DNA from: Petrosia ficiformis
Lineage: Eukaryota > Porifera > Demospongiae > Haplosclerida > Petrosiidae
Assembly (NCBI GenBank): GCA_947044365.1
Contig: OX345636.1
Span: forward strand, 15,983,115-16,047,114
Direction: 5' to 3'
Length of the DNA: 64,000 nucleotides
How positions within the stretch are numbered: the first letter of the stretch is position 1; the number at the start of each line of letters is the position of its first letter. The notes under the pieces were generated by a model. It searched no databases. It had not been told where the DNA came from and saw nothing but the letters and a program-made list of their open reading frames with translations. A program made the translations under genes and the position numbers. Positions 50,561 through 59,700 of the stretch are shown here, one piece after another.

Positions 50561-50830
50561 CTGAGCCACAAATCTGTTCTTTCCAACAAACACTCACAAC
50601 AACCATTGAATGCATCGTAGAGTTTTACCTTACACATCACCAGTACACATACATGTACATGTAAGTCATTCGGTGAGGTAAAAAGATGCAGAAATATGGC
50701 AAGGTCAGTACAAGAAAGTAGCTATATGTACATATATATGTATTCATTAGTACATGTAATTTCTAGTGATTTTGATTTTGGGTAAGAATCCTTCTTTAGG
50801 ATAGTAAGTAACATCACATATGTGATCAAG
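50560..50830 (+). repeat. Caspase-APOL 5' module, copy 8 (partial)
   Basis: Only the exon-proximal part: TTTCCAACAAACACTCACAA (50580), exon-1 equivalent ATGGCAAG followed by GTCAGT near 50696, and a degenerate exon 2 (AAGAATCCTTCTTTAGGATA then GTAAGT, about 50784-50804). The promoter core is replaced by the inverted dispersed segment. Confidence 0.65.
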
Positions 50831-51084
50831 AAACAAGAATAATAGATTAACCACATGGTCAGTAATTATAGGTAAGTATGGCGCTTTGGGCCACAAAAAT
50901 AAATTAAGAAACAAACATGTCTCCAGCAAATACTAATCTGCATGAAATGTTAATTAAAAGTATTCAAAATTTTTAAAATTATTTTAAAAATTTATGGTTC
51001 AAGAGAGAAAGGCGAAATGTCAAAGGTCACAGAGTGGGAGGTGACTGTAAATCAGATACAGCCTGACTAGGCGTGTCATAAGTA

Positions 51085-51575
51085 ATATATAGCATTATGT
51101 GTGGCCGAAATTTTATTATGCACATGCTTGATCATGCACAGCATGCATTCTATGATTCTACTATTGGTGACCTTTTCGTGAATTGCAAATTTACAATCCT
51201 CTGATTGGTCTCGTCTCTCTCTAAAGCTTGGAATGGCCTGTAAAGAAGTTGTCACTAACGTTGAGGAAGAAGAAAAAAGAGCAAAGCGAGGGCCTAGTTT
51301 GAAGTTGAAAAGAAATGGCGAAAAGGAAAAGCGTAGACGCTTGTGTAGTGACGATGATGAGAACAGCAACCCTGAGGATTCTCGGTTTGAAATGTGTGAT
51401 AAAGAATCTTTGGAAAATTTATCTAGTTATTATTGTTACAGTATATCATAAACATTTGTTACTTCATGGTGGTGAGACTGTATCAAGGATCAAAGGGTTA
51501 TACAGTTAACCACAGGCACTTTGTCTGATATAGAGTGCTTCCATTTCCTTTGATCCGCCCACGCATAATGCTATA
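51085..51575. mobile_element. Non-autonomous DNA element with terminal inverted repeats
   Basis: Ends TAATATATAGCATTATGTGT GGCCG and, inverted at the right, TAATATAGCATTATGCGTGG GCG. It interrupts a 5' module between GTCAAAGGTCA (about 51010) and the 24-bp minisatellite. Inside is an open frame, 51236-51451, plus strand, Lys/Glu/Asp-rich (EEEEKRAKRGPSLKLKRNGE), which I do not recognise; it may be the N-terminal remnant of a transposase. Confidence 0.6.
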
Positions 51576-51579
51576 TTAT

Positions 51580-51965
51580 TGTATATATGTACTCATGTGC
51601 ATTGTATATTATATATTATGTAATCATGTACATTGTACTCATGCACATTGTATATTATGTACTCCTGTGTATTGTATATTATGTACTCATGTGCAATGTA
51701 ATTTATGTACTCATGAACATTGTACTCATGTACATTGTATATTATATACTCATGTACAATGAACATTGTACTCATGTACATTGTATATTATATACTCATG
51801 TACAATGTACATTGACTCATGTACATTGTATATTATGTACTCATGTACATGATCTATTACATGTATATACTCATGTACATCGTATATTATGTAATCATGT
51901 ACATTGTATATTATATACTCATGTACAATGTATATATGTACTCAGGTACATTGTATACTATGTAA
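51580..51965. repeat. 24-bp minisatellite, second array
   Basis: TACTCATGTACATTGTATAT units with more variation than the 38.7-kb array and several 12-bp half units. ORFs in it are artefacts of the repeat. Confidence 0.92.
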
Positions 51966-53065
51966 TCATGTATATCATGTCTAATTGTAATCATATTCAT
52001 AGCATAAGTCATAAGTTAATAAACAAAGATGTTTTATTAAAGGTCAAGATGTTGGGTAACTACTTTACTCTATGAAAATAAGACACCATAATGTGTGACT
52101 GTGATTGTAAAACTGATTGTGTGGAGAATAATTTTCATCAAATGTTTTTCAATACTTGTTATTTAGTTGATTCAGAAAGCAATAGAACTCAGAAAGGTTA
52201 ATCATTAGGTTTCTTAATTAATACCAAATCCCAGTGGCACAATTCTTATTAAAATGGCCAAATGGTAAGCATTAAACCATTAGGATATATACTGTCCTCC
52301 AAATGGCTGGTTATGGCCCAATTATACACATATAATTATAGTTTCCATAGTAACAGTCTAATGTACATGTATTTCTACACTTTTATTACTTCATCAACAT
52401 GTGTAAACGTTCATGGAATATACATTGTATCATGTACCTTCTCCGCCAAATAATATTGGTCAAACGATCCCTCTCTTTTCGTACATGAATAAGTGCTTTA
52501 ATTATGGAAATATTTGTTCTTTTTCAAATAATAGGTCACATAGTTATACTAAAAATTATTGAGTAACAAACATGTGAAAGATGACATCATATAGACTTAC
52601 AGTCAATATTGTAAGATTATTATGGTGGTATGTACATGTATACTCACACTATACATTGTGAATCAGTAATGTAAACTACTATACAAACCTATATATATAT
52701 ATACAATTCTTAGAAGTCATGAATAAAGATTGTATGGGTCTATTCTTAGAAACCTGATCATGTGATTAGAATGACAGCAATTTGTGGAATATTCATAACA
52801 CTAACAACTGTTATCGAACGATTACCTTTACAAACGTCACATGTGAAGCTAAAACAACTGTGATCACGCTTGAAACATGATGAAAGTTGGATGTTTAATT
52901 AATTGAAAGGTTAAACAGTTACATGTATTTATCATTTTGAACAACATTTTATTTGTGGAATTTTTGTTTTTTCCAACAAACACTCACAACAACCATTCTT
53001 ATGCTGTTAGTTTTATATTACACATCACCAGTACATATACATGTACATGATGTTATCAGAGATGT

Positions 53066-53066
<1 letters not shown>

Positions 53067-53096
<30 letters not shown>
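53067..53096. repeat. (GAAA)n microsatellite
   Basis: About seven GAAA units just before the tRNA-like sequence. The pair looks like the tail and head of a tRNA-derived SINE read on the minus strand. Confidence 0.9.
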
Positions 53097-53129
53097 CACC
53101 TGAGGCAATAGAAAAATGAAAATGAGAGT

Positions 53130-53202
53130 TGCCTCAAGTGGGATTCGAAGCCACGACACTCTGTACTCCGGACAGATGCTCTACCAACTGAGCTACCAAG
53201 GC
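53130..53202 (-). tRNA. tRNA pseudogene or tRNA-derived SINE head (anticodon position GGA)
   Basis: Minus strand, full cloverleaf spacing: acceptor GCCTTGG against TTGAGGC (with G-T pairs), D arm GCTC/GAGC, a perfect anticodon stem TCTGT/ACAGA around CCGGAGT, and T arm GTGGC TTCGAAT CCCAC with one mismatch. Box A (TAGCTCAGTTGGTAGAGC) is excellent. Against a working tRNA: C instead of the universal T before the anticodon, a mismatched T stem, and no long variable arm although GGA would mean serine. The adjoining (GAAA)n tract and a second partial tRNA-like stretch at 53203-53230 suggest a SINE. Confidence 0.55.
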
Positions 53203-53739
53203 AGCTCAGCTGGTAGGGTCCGAATCAAACATCTCATATGCCTGTATGAACAGGCTAACTGGACACTAGGTACACTGTAAGTCATTGAGTGAAATGTACA
53301 GATGTAGAAATATGGCAAGGTCACTACAAAAAAGTAGCTATGTGTACATATATATGTATTCATCAGTACATGTAATTTCATGTGATTTCATGTGAAGAAT
53401 CCAGCTTTAATTGGGAAAGTAAATAATGTCACATATGTTATCATGACACAGGAATAATTATATAGATTTAACTGCAATTATAGGGATGGCCTTATGGGCC
53501 ATAAAAACAAAACAACAACCAAATAAGTCTCTAGCAACTATTAATCCAAAATGTTGAGAACTATAATTAAAAGTAATCAAAAATTAAAATTTTAAATTTA
53601 TGGTCAAAGAGAAAGATGAAGCATCAAAGGTGATAACATTAATATAGAATGAATTTAAGTGAAGATGTCTCTGAAAGTATTGACTCCCACAACCCCTTAG
53701 TGCAGTATCTGTATGTTGTATACATTCTAGATTATATTA

Positions 53740-53895
53740 TATGTACTCATTATATAACTATGTACATTATATATTATATACTCATGTACATTATATATTA
53801 TATACTCATGTACATTGTATATTATAAACTCATGTGCATTGTATATTATGTACTCATGTACATTATATATTATATACTCAAGTACATTTTGTATT
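53740..53895. repeat. 24-bp minisatellite, third array
   Basis: About six units of the TACTCATGTACATTATATAT type in the next partial copy of the 5' module, which starts at GGTCAAAGAGAAAGATGAAG (53602) and includes AATGAATTTAAGTGAAGATG. The module ends here. Confidence 0.9.
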
Positions 53896-53896
53896 A

Positions 53897-54085
53897 TAAG
53901 ATGAAAGGCACCAATCATAGTATATATCCACGTAGACAAGTGTATACGAGTCACGCACGGGTTAATATACTTCTTTCATCCAATCACGGGTTAACAAATG
54001 GTTAACTCACGGGTTAAAATAACTTCTCAAATCAAGTTAATAATGAAACAAAAATTGATTTTCAAGAAAACTAATTTTTAATGAG
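53897..54085. repeat. Direct repeat flanking a DUF3504 fragment (left copy)
   Basis: AAGATGAAAGGCACCAATCA, ACAAGTGTATACGAGTCACG and CACGGGTTAATATACTTCTT recur at 54808-55030. The two copies enclose the DUF3504 fragment and a short minisatellite. Confidence 0.85.
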
Positions 54086-54478
54086 TGACCAAAGATGAAG
54101 AACTCGAGTGATATTTAGCAAAATAACGATCTAGTAAAAATACCAGACAGCGAGGTTCATTCTTTGGAACTGCATGTATTTTCACTATTTTGTTTTCAAC
54201 CCTTAATTGGGCTAGCCCACCAGACCGATTCTTTGAAACATTCTCAATGTATTCGTACATGTTTGGGCCACTTGTGGAACGAACAAACTGTGATGGCTTT
54301 AAGTTCCTCTGCTCCTCACCCCCTTGTAGGCAACAAACTTTACCAACATAAAAAAATACAGCATTCGAAAGACCTTTTGGAGTATTCACATCCAGTACCT
54401 TAGTATCCCACAACCATTTCTCTTCCTCGGTCGAAATTGTTGGTGCATGCTTAACTTGAGCCCCACTTCCTTCCTTTG
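54078..54478 (-). pseudogene. DUF3504 / Crypton-type tyrosine recombinase C-terminal fragment
   Basis: Minus-strand open stretch: AQVKHAPTISTEEEKWLWDT, VLDVNTPKGLSNAVFFYVGK, LQGGEEQRNLKPSQF, SKNRSGGLAQLRVENK, RCLVFLLDRYFAK. This is the DUF3504 pattern of Crypton-derived proteins (ZMYM2, QRICH1 and KIAA1958 relatives), common as repeats in invertebrate genomes. The upstream part is cut off at the minisatellite (54478), so only the C-terminal half exists. Confidence 0.72.
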
Positions 54479-54590
54479 TACACATGTACATTGTATATAT
54501 TATGTACTCATGTACATTGTATATTATATACTCATGTACATTGTATTTTATGTACTCATGTACATTGTAGATTGTATACTCATAAATGCT
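54478..54590. repeat. 24-bp minisatellite, fourth array
   Basis: Four to five TACTCATGTACATTGTATAT units abutting the DUF3504 fragment. They are followed by AAATGCTTAAATGAAAATTA, which also occurs next to the module at 38.5 kb. Confidence 0.88.
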
Positions 54591-54807
54591 TAAATGAAAA
54601 TTATAATTAAAAACATTCAAAATTTAGCTTTTAACTAAGCCCTCAAAAGACGTAACTTTCTTAAATACAAATAAAACGCCATGCATTTGTTACATGTATA
54701 TACATGTACATAATTATATCTATGTAATTACATTATAATATATATAATATTATAATTAAATAATAATTATATATATAATTATATATGTAATATTTGTATT
54801 ATAGGAA

Positions 54808-55030
54808 GCCATAAGATGAAAGGCACCGATCATAGTATATATCACGTAGACAAGTGTATACGAGTCACGCACGGGTTAATATACTTCTTTCATGGCAAAT
54901 CACGGGTTAATAAATGGTTTATCATTTTACTCACGGATTAAAATAACTTCTTAAATCAAGAAAACACGGGTTAATAATGAAACAAAAATTGATTTTCAAG
55001 AAAATTATTTTTAAACAACATAGTAATATA
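54808..55030. repeat. Direct repeat (right copy of 53897-54085)
   Basis: Same sequence with a few extra bases (TTATCATTTTACTCACGGATT insertion-like segment). It leads straight into the second DUF3504 fragment. Confidence 0.85.
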
Positions 55031-55051
55031 ACAAAACAAAACAATAGTTTT

Positions 55052-55351
55052 TAATGAATAATAGTTGATCTTCCTCTTCCATCTTAATAACACCTACGTG
55101 TCGGACACTAGTTCCAATAGCTTTACAAAACTCACGAAGACGACCTCGCAAGCACCTTGAATAGGCTTGAACCAGAAGTCTTTTCTGTATAATACATTGG
55201 GAGTATCACAGCTGTAATATCTCATATATCGAAGAATACCTGAAAGCAATTTGTGAATGTTTCTTGTAGGATATTGGTCACCATCAACGCGGCGAACCTC
55301 AGCTATGAAAGTTGAAAACCATCTATCTATTTCTTCTACGCTACGCCCTCG
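55052..55351 (-). pseudogene. DUF3504 / Crypton-type fragment, N-terminal side, frameshifted
   Basis: Minus strand: VEEIDRWFSTFIAEVRRVDG, QYPTRNIHKLLSGILRYMRY, YRKDFWFKPIQG, and after a frame change LRGRLREFCKAIGTSVRHVG and IKMEEEDQLLF. This is the segment preceding the one at 54078-54478 in family members, but the two fragments overlap slightly in content, so they are separate element copies. Inactive. Confidence 0.68.
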
Positions 55352-55504
55352 GGATTATGAATATAATTTTCGTGTATACATGATACACCCCTCGCGGTTA
55401 TTTTCTATCTATTACATATAACATGGCTTCGAGGTGTCTATACCTAACATGTACATCAATGTTACCTGACATCTATAGCTCTTATATATATATATATATA
55501 TTAT

Positions 55505-55587
55505 ATACACCCCAAAGTGCAAAGGTTAAGGCTCAAGGCAAATATCGTGGTGCCAAACAGCCTTGACCTTCACACCTTTCGGTGTAT
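55505..55587. mobile_element. Foldback element (TATACACC arms)
   Basis: TATACACCCCAAAGTGCAAA and GGTTAAGGCTC at the left match the inverted right arm TATACACCGAAAGGTGTGAA plus GGTCAAGGCTG. About 83 bp. Nothing else is recognised in 55590-55890. Confidence 0.65.
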
Positions 55588-55901
55588 ATTTGTTGACCCT
55601 TTAAAGCTGTGGTATAATATATAATGTACATATACACAAGCAGGCTTTTGTTTAGAAAATTTGGGATTTTAGTTATGCAATGTATTGAAAGATGTGTGTT
55701 GCATGTAACTGTTACAAGATTGTGGGCTTTACTTATGATTTTGTAGTTGATAATACACTATGACAAAACAAACTGTTTCAATAGCTTATTACATAGACAT
55801 AATTAACATGAATAGTAACACACTGACAGTGCAGACTATTTCATGAATTTCTGTAATCAAGAAGAAAGCAACAAGTTAGTAGTCTACCTGAAACAGTGAA
55901 G

Positions 55902-57168
55902 ATGTCTGAGGTAGAGAAACCACTAGATAGACTGCTAACACAATTTAGCCAGTCCCGAAATAGTCTTCAAAAACCATGTGATGACAAGCTCTTACTTGCT
56001 CTGACAACACAAATCTCAAGATTCGATATTACTGCACCATATTTTGGTTTAACAGAGTCTGAAATAGAGGTTATTTGCTGTGATTATGACAAAGAAAGAT
56101 CACGAAGATTGCACATGTTGTGGCAATGGAAAAAAAAGAATGGCAGTGATGCTACATATCTAGCACTAATTACCATATTTCTGCAAATGGAGGATAAGTG
56201 CTTGGCAGAATTTGTAATGCAGCACACAAAAAGCACTCATCTAACTGTGTCAAATGATTCTAAACTAAATCCAGAGAAAACTACAATGTATCCAAACTGG
56301 GATAAAACGAGTAAGGCTAAACAGAAACGAGTGAAGAACAAACTATATTATGAAAATGATGAGGTTCAAACAAAATATGATAATCTCATTTCAAGTATTT
56401 CACATTTGTTTAAAAAACGCAAAGTTGCAGTTGAGAAATTAAAGCTACAGTTGTCAGCTTATGGTATTCCAAGACCTTTGTCATGTGACTCACCTGCTGT
56501 ACACTTCGAAAATGATGACAATATTACTCAAGTGTTCTTAACACTGTGCCCACATTACACATCATGGTTCAACACAAAACTAATTAAGGTTATTGTTGAG
56601 GGAGAGTTGGGATGTGAAGATGATCAACAAATGCTGGCAGAATATGAAGAGAAAGTGCTCTTTCCTTATCTTCAAAGATCAATATTTGAAATACCATCAA
56701 AATCGTTTGCTTAAGGACAAGAACATTCAGGTGTGAAATATCTGTACGTTCGTTTACCTGATGGTAACATCCCAACAGGACAAGAGGTATATTCTCTTCA
56801 ACGTAACATATCCAAGTATTTGGGAAGTAGTGAAGAGATTCTTCAATTCATTGGCTTTGAAGATGGCAGCATAATGCTGATATTTCAGCTACCAGAAGCA
56901 TTACTTGAGCTACAAACCTCGATAAAGAGTCATATTACATTTGACTCTGTCAAGAATGTCTACAACTTCAATGATGATGAACTGAACCAAATACTGTAAG
57001 TTGCCATTATTATTCTATCAAAGAACTATAATTTACATGTGACAAGTATGTACAAATGTATCATGCTCACTCTTAATCATTATCACTCTTAATCTTTCTA
57101 GGCATTTTAGAAAACAAGCAGAAGTTTCCATAATGCACAGAAGCGCATCACACATAAGGAAACACTAG
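55902..57168 (+). CDS. Death-domain protein with an in-frame stop
   Basis: ATG 55902 opens 270 codons to TAA 56712-56714. Residues about 25-108 form a Death domain (YFGLTESEIEVICCDYDKER, LHMLWQWKKKNGSDATYLAL, AEFVMQH). A Lys-rich coiled segment follows, then a region I do not recognise (FLTLCPHYTSWFNTKLIKVI, LFPYLQRSIFEIPSKSF). The same frame stays open after the TAA to 56995 with coding-like sequence (YLYVRLPDGNIPTGQEVYSL, EEILQFIGFEDGSIMLIFQL) and ends in a good donor (CT, GTAAGT). Exon 57102-57165 with stop 57166 continues in phase. The stop is therefore probably a recent nonsense mutation, an allele or an assembly error rather than the natural end. Death domains recruit caspases and NLR-type sensors, so its place inside the caspase cluster is suggestive (inference). 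Confidence 0.65.
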
Positions 57169-57228
57169 TGAGACAATCTAATAATATATATGTGGCTATT
57201 TTAATAACTCAATTTTATATCAAATTAG

Positions 57229-58004
57229 GTTCAACCACTTAAAGAGATGAAATATTTACATGAAGGGAAAGAGCTTGATGACCATAAATTAGCATCCCAA
57301 CATTCTATTACTACTGGTTAGTCATTACATGGTAACTCTAATGTAATACTTTTTGGTGGCTATTAGCTATAATATTATACAATACCTTAATGTTACTATT
57401 ATTTGCGGGTACTAATTTTAGCAATTATTAGCAAGCTTAATAAAAACGCAAAATTTTATACAAGTTAATAATAATCATTGTGAATAATTTGTTATGAATA
57501 TAATTACTGTATAATAATTAATTAATTAATTAACAGTCATCATCAATCAGTTTCCATATCACTCTCTTCTTCCTCACTGCTATCTAAGCTGTCGAGAACA
57601 TTTCTGGTGATATCTTCATATTTTCCATCCACTGTGAGGGCTGTATTATTCAGTTATGAATTTTTAATTAGATTTTTTTTTAAATCGCTAAAATTAATAC
57701 CTGTCAAATCTCCATTAGCAGCATTTCGCTAAATATAGTCTGTTTAAATATTTGTACCTTCAAGGTACATAATTTCAGGTTAATGAGTAATAGCCTGATC
57801 ACATAATATCACATAATCATCAACATGTACTACCATCTACTACAGGTGATTCTATATCCCTATCTTCAGTGATTGGTAAAGACAGGCCAACAATACAACC
57901 TCTTCTTCCTCGTCCACCGGAAAAGACGAAATATTTACATATCACTCATGAAGGGAAAGAGCTTGATGACCATGAACTAGCATCCCAACATTTTATTACT
58001 ACTG
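57229..58004 (+). CDS. Small gene of duplicated exons, possibly ubiquitin-like
   Basis: Exons 57229-57316 (VQPLKEMKYLHEGKELDDHK) and 57846-58004 (GDSISLSSVIGKDRPTIQPL, then YLHITHEGKELDDHELASQH FITTG). Both have AG/GT borders, the phases fit (1 to 1), and both end with the same ASQH(S/F)ITTG-coding sequence, so one arose from the other. The GKELDDHxLA pattern loosely recalls the GKQLEDGRTL loop of ubiquitin-like folds, but this is weak. The start codon and 3' end are unknown. A third copy at 58161 is frameshifted. Confidence 0.4.
57543..57640 (-). CDS. Possible last exon with acidic tail
   Basis: Read on the minus strand: LTVDGKYEDITRNVLDSLDS SEEEESDMETD with TGA at 57545-57543. A candidate acceptor (AATACAG) lies just upstream in that strand. 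Ser/Glu/Asp-rich C-termini are common, but no neighbouring exon was found, so this may be chance. Confidence 0.22.
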
Positions 58005-58315
58005 GTTAGTGATTAGATGGTAACTGATTTATATCTAATGTAATACTTATTGGTGGCTATTAGCTATAATATTATACAATACATAATTTCAGGTTAATGA
58101 GTAATAGCCTGATCACATGATATCACATAATCATCAACATGTACTACCATCTACTACAGGTGATTCTACGTATATCCCTATCTTCAGTGATAGGTGAAAA
58201 CAGACTAACATTACAACCTGGTGTTTCTCATCCACTGGAAAGGACAGAGCTTGATGACCATCAACTAACTAAAACAAGATTTCAGCATTCTAAAACTACA
58301 GGTTAGTCATTGGAT
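57769..58315. repeat. Tandem duplication of about 315 bp including an exon
   Basis: TAATTTCAGGTTAATGAGTA, ATAGCCTGATCACATAATAT and TCATCAACATGTACTACCAT occur at 57769-57846 and 58084-58161, each followed by the ACAGGTGATTCTA exon start. The second exon copy (58161 onward) carries a 4-base insertion that shifts the frame to a stop and has a degenerate end (DDHQLTKTRFQHSKTTG). Confidence 0.8.
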
Positions 58316-58419
58316 GTTTCTGGTCCACTAGCAACTAACCTAGATCCATGGAAACTGATGCAATAATGTTTGCTGTCTATTAGCTATACATAGTACATAA
58401 TTTATACCATCTTTGGCCA

Positions 58420-58535
58420 TCTAGAAGGTGTTGGTACGTAGTTATAAAAACACTAGATATGAATATGTTTGTGTGTATTAAAACTTGCCCTCCCTACATA
58501 GAGAGTACTACCATACTCTCTGATACATATGTTTG
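58420..58535. repeat. Dispersed repeat, partner of 550-760
   Basis: GGCCATCTAGAAGGTGTTGG, AACACTAGATATGAATATG and CATAGAGAGTACTACCATAC match the copy in the AP3D1 intron. Confidence 0.6.
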
Positions 58536-58929
58536 TGTCATGTATGCATTGTATATGTGGTTAAGGAAGTTGTGTCATTCTGGGGGGGCTCAGTCATTTA
58601 AAGAAATGGCTTCATAGTACATGTTCAAAAGAAAGCTAAACATATGGTAGCACAATACTATAAACAGGAGAAGATGCAGGAAACGCTAACCTCTGGAACG
58701 TTTATTTTTAATATCATTAGCTACAGGCCCCAGACGCTGCCTGAAGCAGCCTTAGAAAGCCTAGATTTAAACATTTTCATTGGGGGAATAATAGCCCCAC
58801 ACCCCCATATGATAATTTGCCTTCGCTGTTATTTCCACCCTAAATTATGAAAACTGAATTCTATACATGTACTATAGTAGTATTATAAAAGGATTGACTA
58901 TATAATTATATAATAAAAGAAGTAAAGGT

Positions 58930-59357
58930 TCAGAATACTCCTTAACATATTTATTACTCTACCAATTACTAAAATATAACTTCATTCACAAGATTAAATG
59001 ATACTCTTTAACATAATTATTACCATACCAAATACTAAATATACGTAACTTCATTCACAAGATTAAATGATACTCTTTAACATAATTATTATACCAAATA
59101 CTAAATATAACTTCATTCACAAAATTAAATGATACTCTTTAACATAATTATTACCATACCAAATACTAAATATAACTTCATTCACAAGATTAAATACTCT
59201 TTAACATAATTATTACCATACCAAATACTAAATATAACTTCATTCACAAGATTAAATACTCTTTAACATAATTATTACCATACCAAATACTAAATATAAC
59301 TTCATTCCCAAGATTAAATACTCTTTAACATAATTACTACTCTACCAAATACTAAAG
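58930..59357. repeat. Minisatellite made of caspase-exon splice-acceptor copies
   Basis: Seven units of 62-69 bp, each TACTCTTTAACATAATTATT, ACCATACCAAATACTAAATA, TAACTTCATTCACAAGATTA. The true acceptor of gene D (59860-59917) and that of gene A (15940-15983) carry the same string, ending TTCATTCACAG followed by GTTTA. In the repeat the acceptor is CACAAG. The array thus amplifies the last 60 bp of the intron plus the first exon bases, about 550 bp upstream of the real exon. Confidence 0.9.
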
Positions 59358-59459
59358 TAATGTATAGTATACAAAGATTCAAACTTTATCCTAAGATTGG
59401 AGGACTACAAAATATCTATAATTTAAAGGCAATTCATAAAATCATTAAATATTATGTTG

Positions 59460-59700
59460 AACAAGTGTATATAGAGAAAAAAACATCCCTATGATTGCTT
59501 TGTGGTGTCCAGCATTCAGTAATCATGGCTGACTTTATCAAGCATGAACTTATTATAGTTATTATTTTGATTATCTACTCTCCTGACCTTTCAAAGGACC
59601 TTGTAGAACTTTAGGAATATATTTCAGGCAGAATAGCTAGCTATTAGTTCCAGTTTCTACGTAAGCTACTTAGCTACAAGCAGCTAAAAGCATATAAAAA
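59460..59700. repeat. Dispersed repeat shared with 14240-14460 and 32880-33000
   Basis: TTGTGGTGTCCAGCATTCAG TAATCATG, GGACCTTGTAGAACTTTAGG and TAAGCTACAAGCAGC-type segments are found at 14250-14440 in gene A intron 2, and the first part is also near 32945. A family present in the introns before the caspase exon of genes A, B and D. Confidence 0.65.

Larger units (their letters stand above)
52000..53430 (+). repeat. Caspase-APOL 5' module, copy 9 (decayed)
   Basis: Continues the module after the minisatellite: AAATGGCTGGTTATGG, TTACTTCATCAACATGTGTA (52386), the GTGAATCAGTAATGTAAACT block (52668) and GTCACATGTGAAGCTAAAAC (52845). The exon-1 equivalent ATGGCAAG (about 53312) is followed by GTCACT, a poorer donor. 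The exon-2 equivalent has lost its acceptor and ends GGGAAAGTAAAT. A microsatellite and a tRNA-like sequence are inserted at 53067-53230. Confidence 0.7.

Noticed and set aside
53130..53202. Functional serine tRNA with anticodon GGA
   Set aside because: C replaces T before the anticodon, a T-stem pair is broken, and the long variable arm of serine tRNAs is absent.
38700..54600. CRISPR-like arrays
   Set aside because: Regular repeats have no unique spacers and the genome is plainly eukaryotic.
54078..54620. Treating the 180-codon minus ORF as one intact protein
   Set aside because: The first third is minisatellite; only the part below 54478 shows DUF3504 similarity.
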